Assembly: GCA_044344795.1 (NCBI GenBank)
Contig: JBIJCF010000065.1
Coordinates: 1-7,038 of the forward strand
Direction: 5' to 3'
From: GCA-2737665 sp044344795
GTDB taxonomy: Bacteria > Bacteroidota > Bacteroidia > Palsa-965
Length of the DNA stretch: 7,038 bases
Of the stretch, positions 6,027-7,038 are shown in pieces (within the stretch, counting starts at the first letter, position 1; each line of letters begins with the position of its first letter). Made by a program: the position numbers and the translations under genes. Under the pieces are notes generated by a model that ran no database searches, had not been told where the DNA came from, and saw only the letters and a list, made by a program, of their open reading frames with translations.

Positions 6027-7038
6027 ATGAAATTCCCAAATCTACTTCCGGTATTTGCAGCCGCTTTCATGTTTTCTCAATGCTCCAATGAAGGGCAGAA
6101 AAATGAACCAACTACTACTCTCAAGTATCCGGTTACACGAAAGGTGGACAGCATAGATACGTACTTTGGAGTTAAAGTTCCAGACCCATACCGTTGGCTG
6201 GAGGATGACAATTCTGATTCCACCAAGAAATGGGTGGATGCGCAGAATGCGGTAACGTTTGATTATCTGAATACAATTCCTTTTAGGAATAAGATCAAGG
6301 AACGTTTAAAACAAATCTGGAATTTCGAAAAGCAGAGTGCGCCTTATTTAAAAGGCAAACGTTACTTCTTCAGTAAAAACGACGGTATGCAAAATCAGTC
6401 GGTATTGTTTTACAAAGAAGGAGTAAATGCAGAACCGAAGCTATTAATGGATCCGAATCAACTCTCGAAAGACGGAACCGTTTCTTTGAGTGGTTGGGAA
6501 ATTTCACCCGATGGTAAATACATGGCTTACGGCATTAGCAAAGGCGGATCAGATTGGGTAGAATGGTTTGTTCGTGATATTGAAAGCGGTAAAGATTTAA
6601 CGGACCATATTGAATGGAACAAATTTTCCGGTGTAGCATGGGACAATAATGGTTTCTATTACGGGCGTTATGAAAAACCTAGTGGCAGTGCATTGTCAGA
6701 TGCAAATCAAAATCAGAAATTGTACTATCACAAATTGGGTACCACTCAAGATCAGGATGTATTGATTTATGGGGATGATAAAAATCCGTTACGCAGTTAT
6801 TCCCCGCAAATCAGTGATGATAAAAAATGGTTAATTGTTTACACTTCTGAATCTACCAGTGGAAATGGCTTAATGTTTCGACCGTTAAACAGCACTGCTC
6901 CTTTTACCACAGTAATCGCAGAGCACAAAGACGATTACGGAGTGATGGATATCATTGACGATAAGATGATCATCCGCACGAATAATGAAGCCCCGAATTT
7001 CAAATTGGTGGAAGTAGATGTGAAGAATACTGCAAAGA
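6027..7038 (+). CDS. Prolyl oligopeptidase (S9A), N-terminal 337 residues; 3' end cut by window edge
   Basis: This is a serine peptidase that cleaves short peptides after proline, probably exported. The visible part holds an N-terminal leader, the N-terminal piece of the catalytic domain and much of the beta-propeller that gates the active site. Family blocks are YFGVKVPDPYRWLEDDNSD (46-64), KKWVDAQN (67-74), NDGMQNQSVLFY (118-129) and SPDGKYMAYGISKGGSDW (160-177). The Ser-Asp-His triad belongs to the C-terminal domain beyond the right edge and cannot be checked. The N-terminus is basic then hydrophobic and ends at Cys19 in the sequence FMFSQC, suggesting a lipoprotein, but Gln before the Cys departs from the usual Gly/Ala/Ser. 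The ATG at 6027 is chosen because it yields this leader; no Shine-Dalgarno is present, as expected. The gene is divergent from the YD-like repeat gene. Full-length relatives have about 700 residues, so roughly half is in view. Confidence 0.96.
   Translation, partial: MKFPNLLPVFAAAFMFSQCSNEGQKNEPTTTLKYPVTRKVDSIDTYFGVKVPDPYRWLEDDNSDSTKKWVDAQNAVTFDYLNTIPFRNKIKERLKQIWNFEKQSAPYLKGKRYFFSKNDGMQNQSVLFYKEGVNAEPKLLMDPNQLSKDGTVSLSGWEISPDGKYMAYGISKGGSDWVEWFVRDIESGKDLTDHIEWNKFSGVAWDNNGFYYGRYEKPSGSALSDANQNQKLYYHKLGTTQDQDVLIYGDDKNPLRSYSPQISDDKKWLIVYTSESTSGNGLMFRPLNSTAPFTTVIAEHKDDYGVMDIIDDKMIIRTNNEAPNFKLVEVDVKNTAK

Noticed and set aside
5824..6030. Plus-strand 68-residue open frame overlapping the peptidase ATG by ATGA
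   Set aside because: The overlap resembles coupling, but the peptide has no domain, no plausible start context and a composition like translated noncoding DNA.
1..7038. CRISPR arrays, insertion sequences, att sites, tRNA/rRNA genes or defence systems
   Set aside because: No direct-repeat array, transposase, terminal inverted repeats, tRNA-like cloverleaf or rRNA sequence was seen. The gene content is ordinary chromosomal material.

Overview
The window looks like ordinary chromosome from a member of the Bacteroidota, most likely a Flavobacteriales-type organism. Three lines of evidence support this: start codons without Shine-Dalgarno sequences, a perfect Bacteroidota -7 promoter element (TAnnTTTG) directly before one gene, and phylum-typical protein families (a Reg_prop/Y_Y_Y sensor kinase of the LytS type, a 'DGxGYY' polytopic membrane protein, and a prolyl oligopeptidase with a lipoprotein-like leader). 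I see no mobile element, CRISPR array, tRNA or rRNA. The placement to order level is inference.

Layout: (1) 2-304, + strand, is the 3' end of a typical 2-Cys peroxiredoxin, closed by a strong intrinsic terminator at 325-368. (2) 374-4729, + strand, is a probable two-gene operon. A promoter element sits five bases before the ATG of a multi-spanning membrane protein (GT-C glycosyltransferase-like, 431 aa). Its stop codon overlaps by ATGA the start of a 1016-aa sensor histidine kinase with a signal peptide, 14 propeller repeats, a Y_Y_Y domain, one membrane segment and a LytS-type kinase core. (3) 4758-5687, - strand, converges on the kinase and encodes a 309-aa soluble protein of degenerate YD-like repeats with no assigned function. 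(4) 5688-6026 is a divergent intergenic region with only weak promoter-like elements. (5) 6027 to the right edge, + strand, is the first 337 residues of a prolyl oligopeptidase (family S9A), cut by the window edge before its catalytic domain.

Functional links: the membrane protein and the kinase are probably co-transcribed and translationally coupled, so an envelope or polysaccharide function sensed or controlled by the kinase is a reasonable but untested idea. The kinase has no LytTR response regulator within the window. The peroxiredoxin, the YD-like protein and the peptidase appear to be separate transcription units. I found no convincing new multi-gene system. The points most worth a second look are the apparently leaderless start of the membrane protein, its coupling to the kinase, an Ala in place of the usual Gly in the kinase ATP-lid region, and the unassigned YD-like repeat protein.
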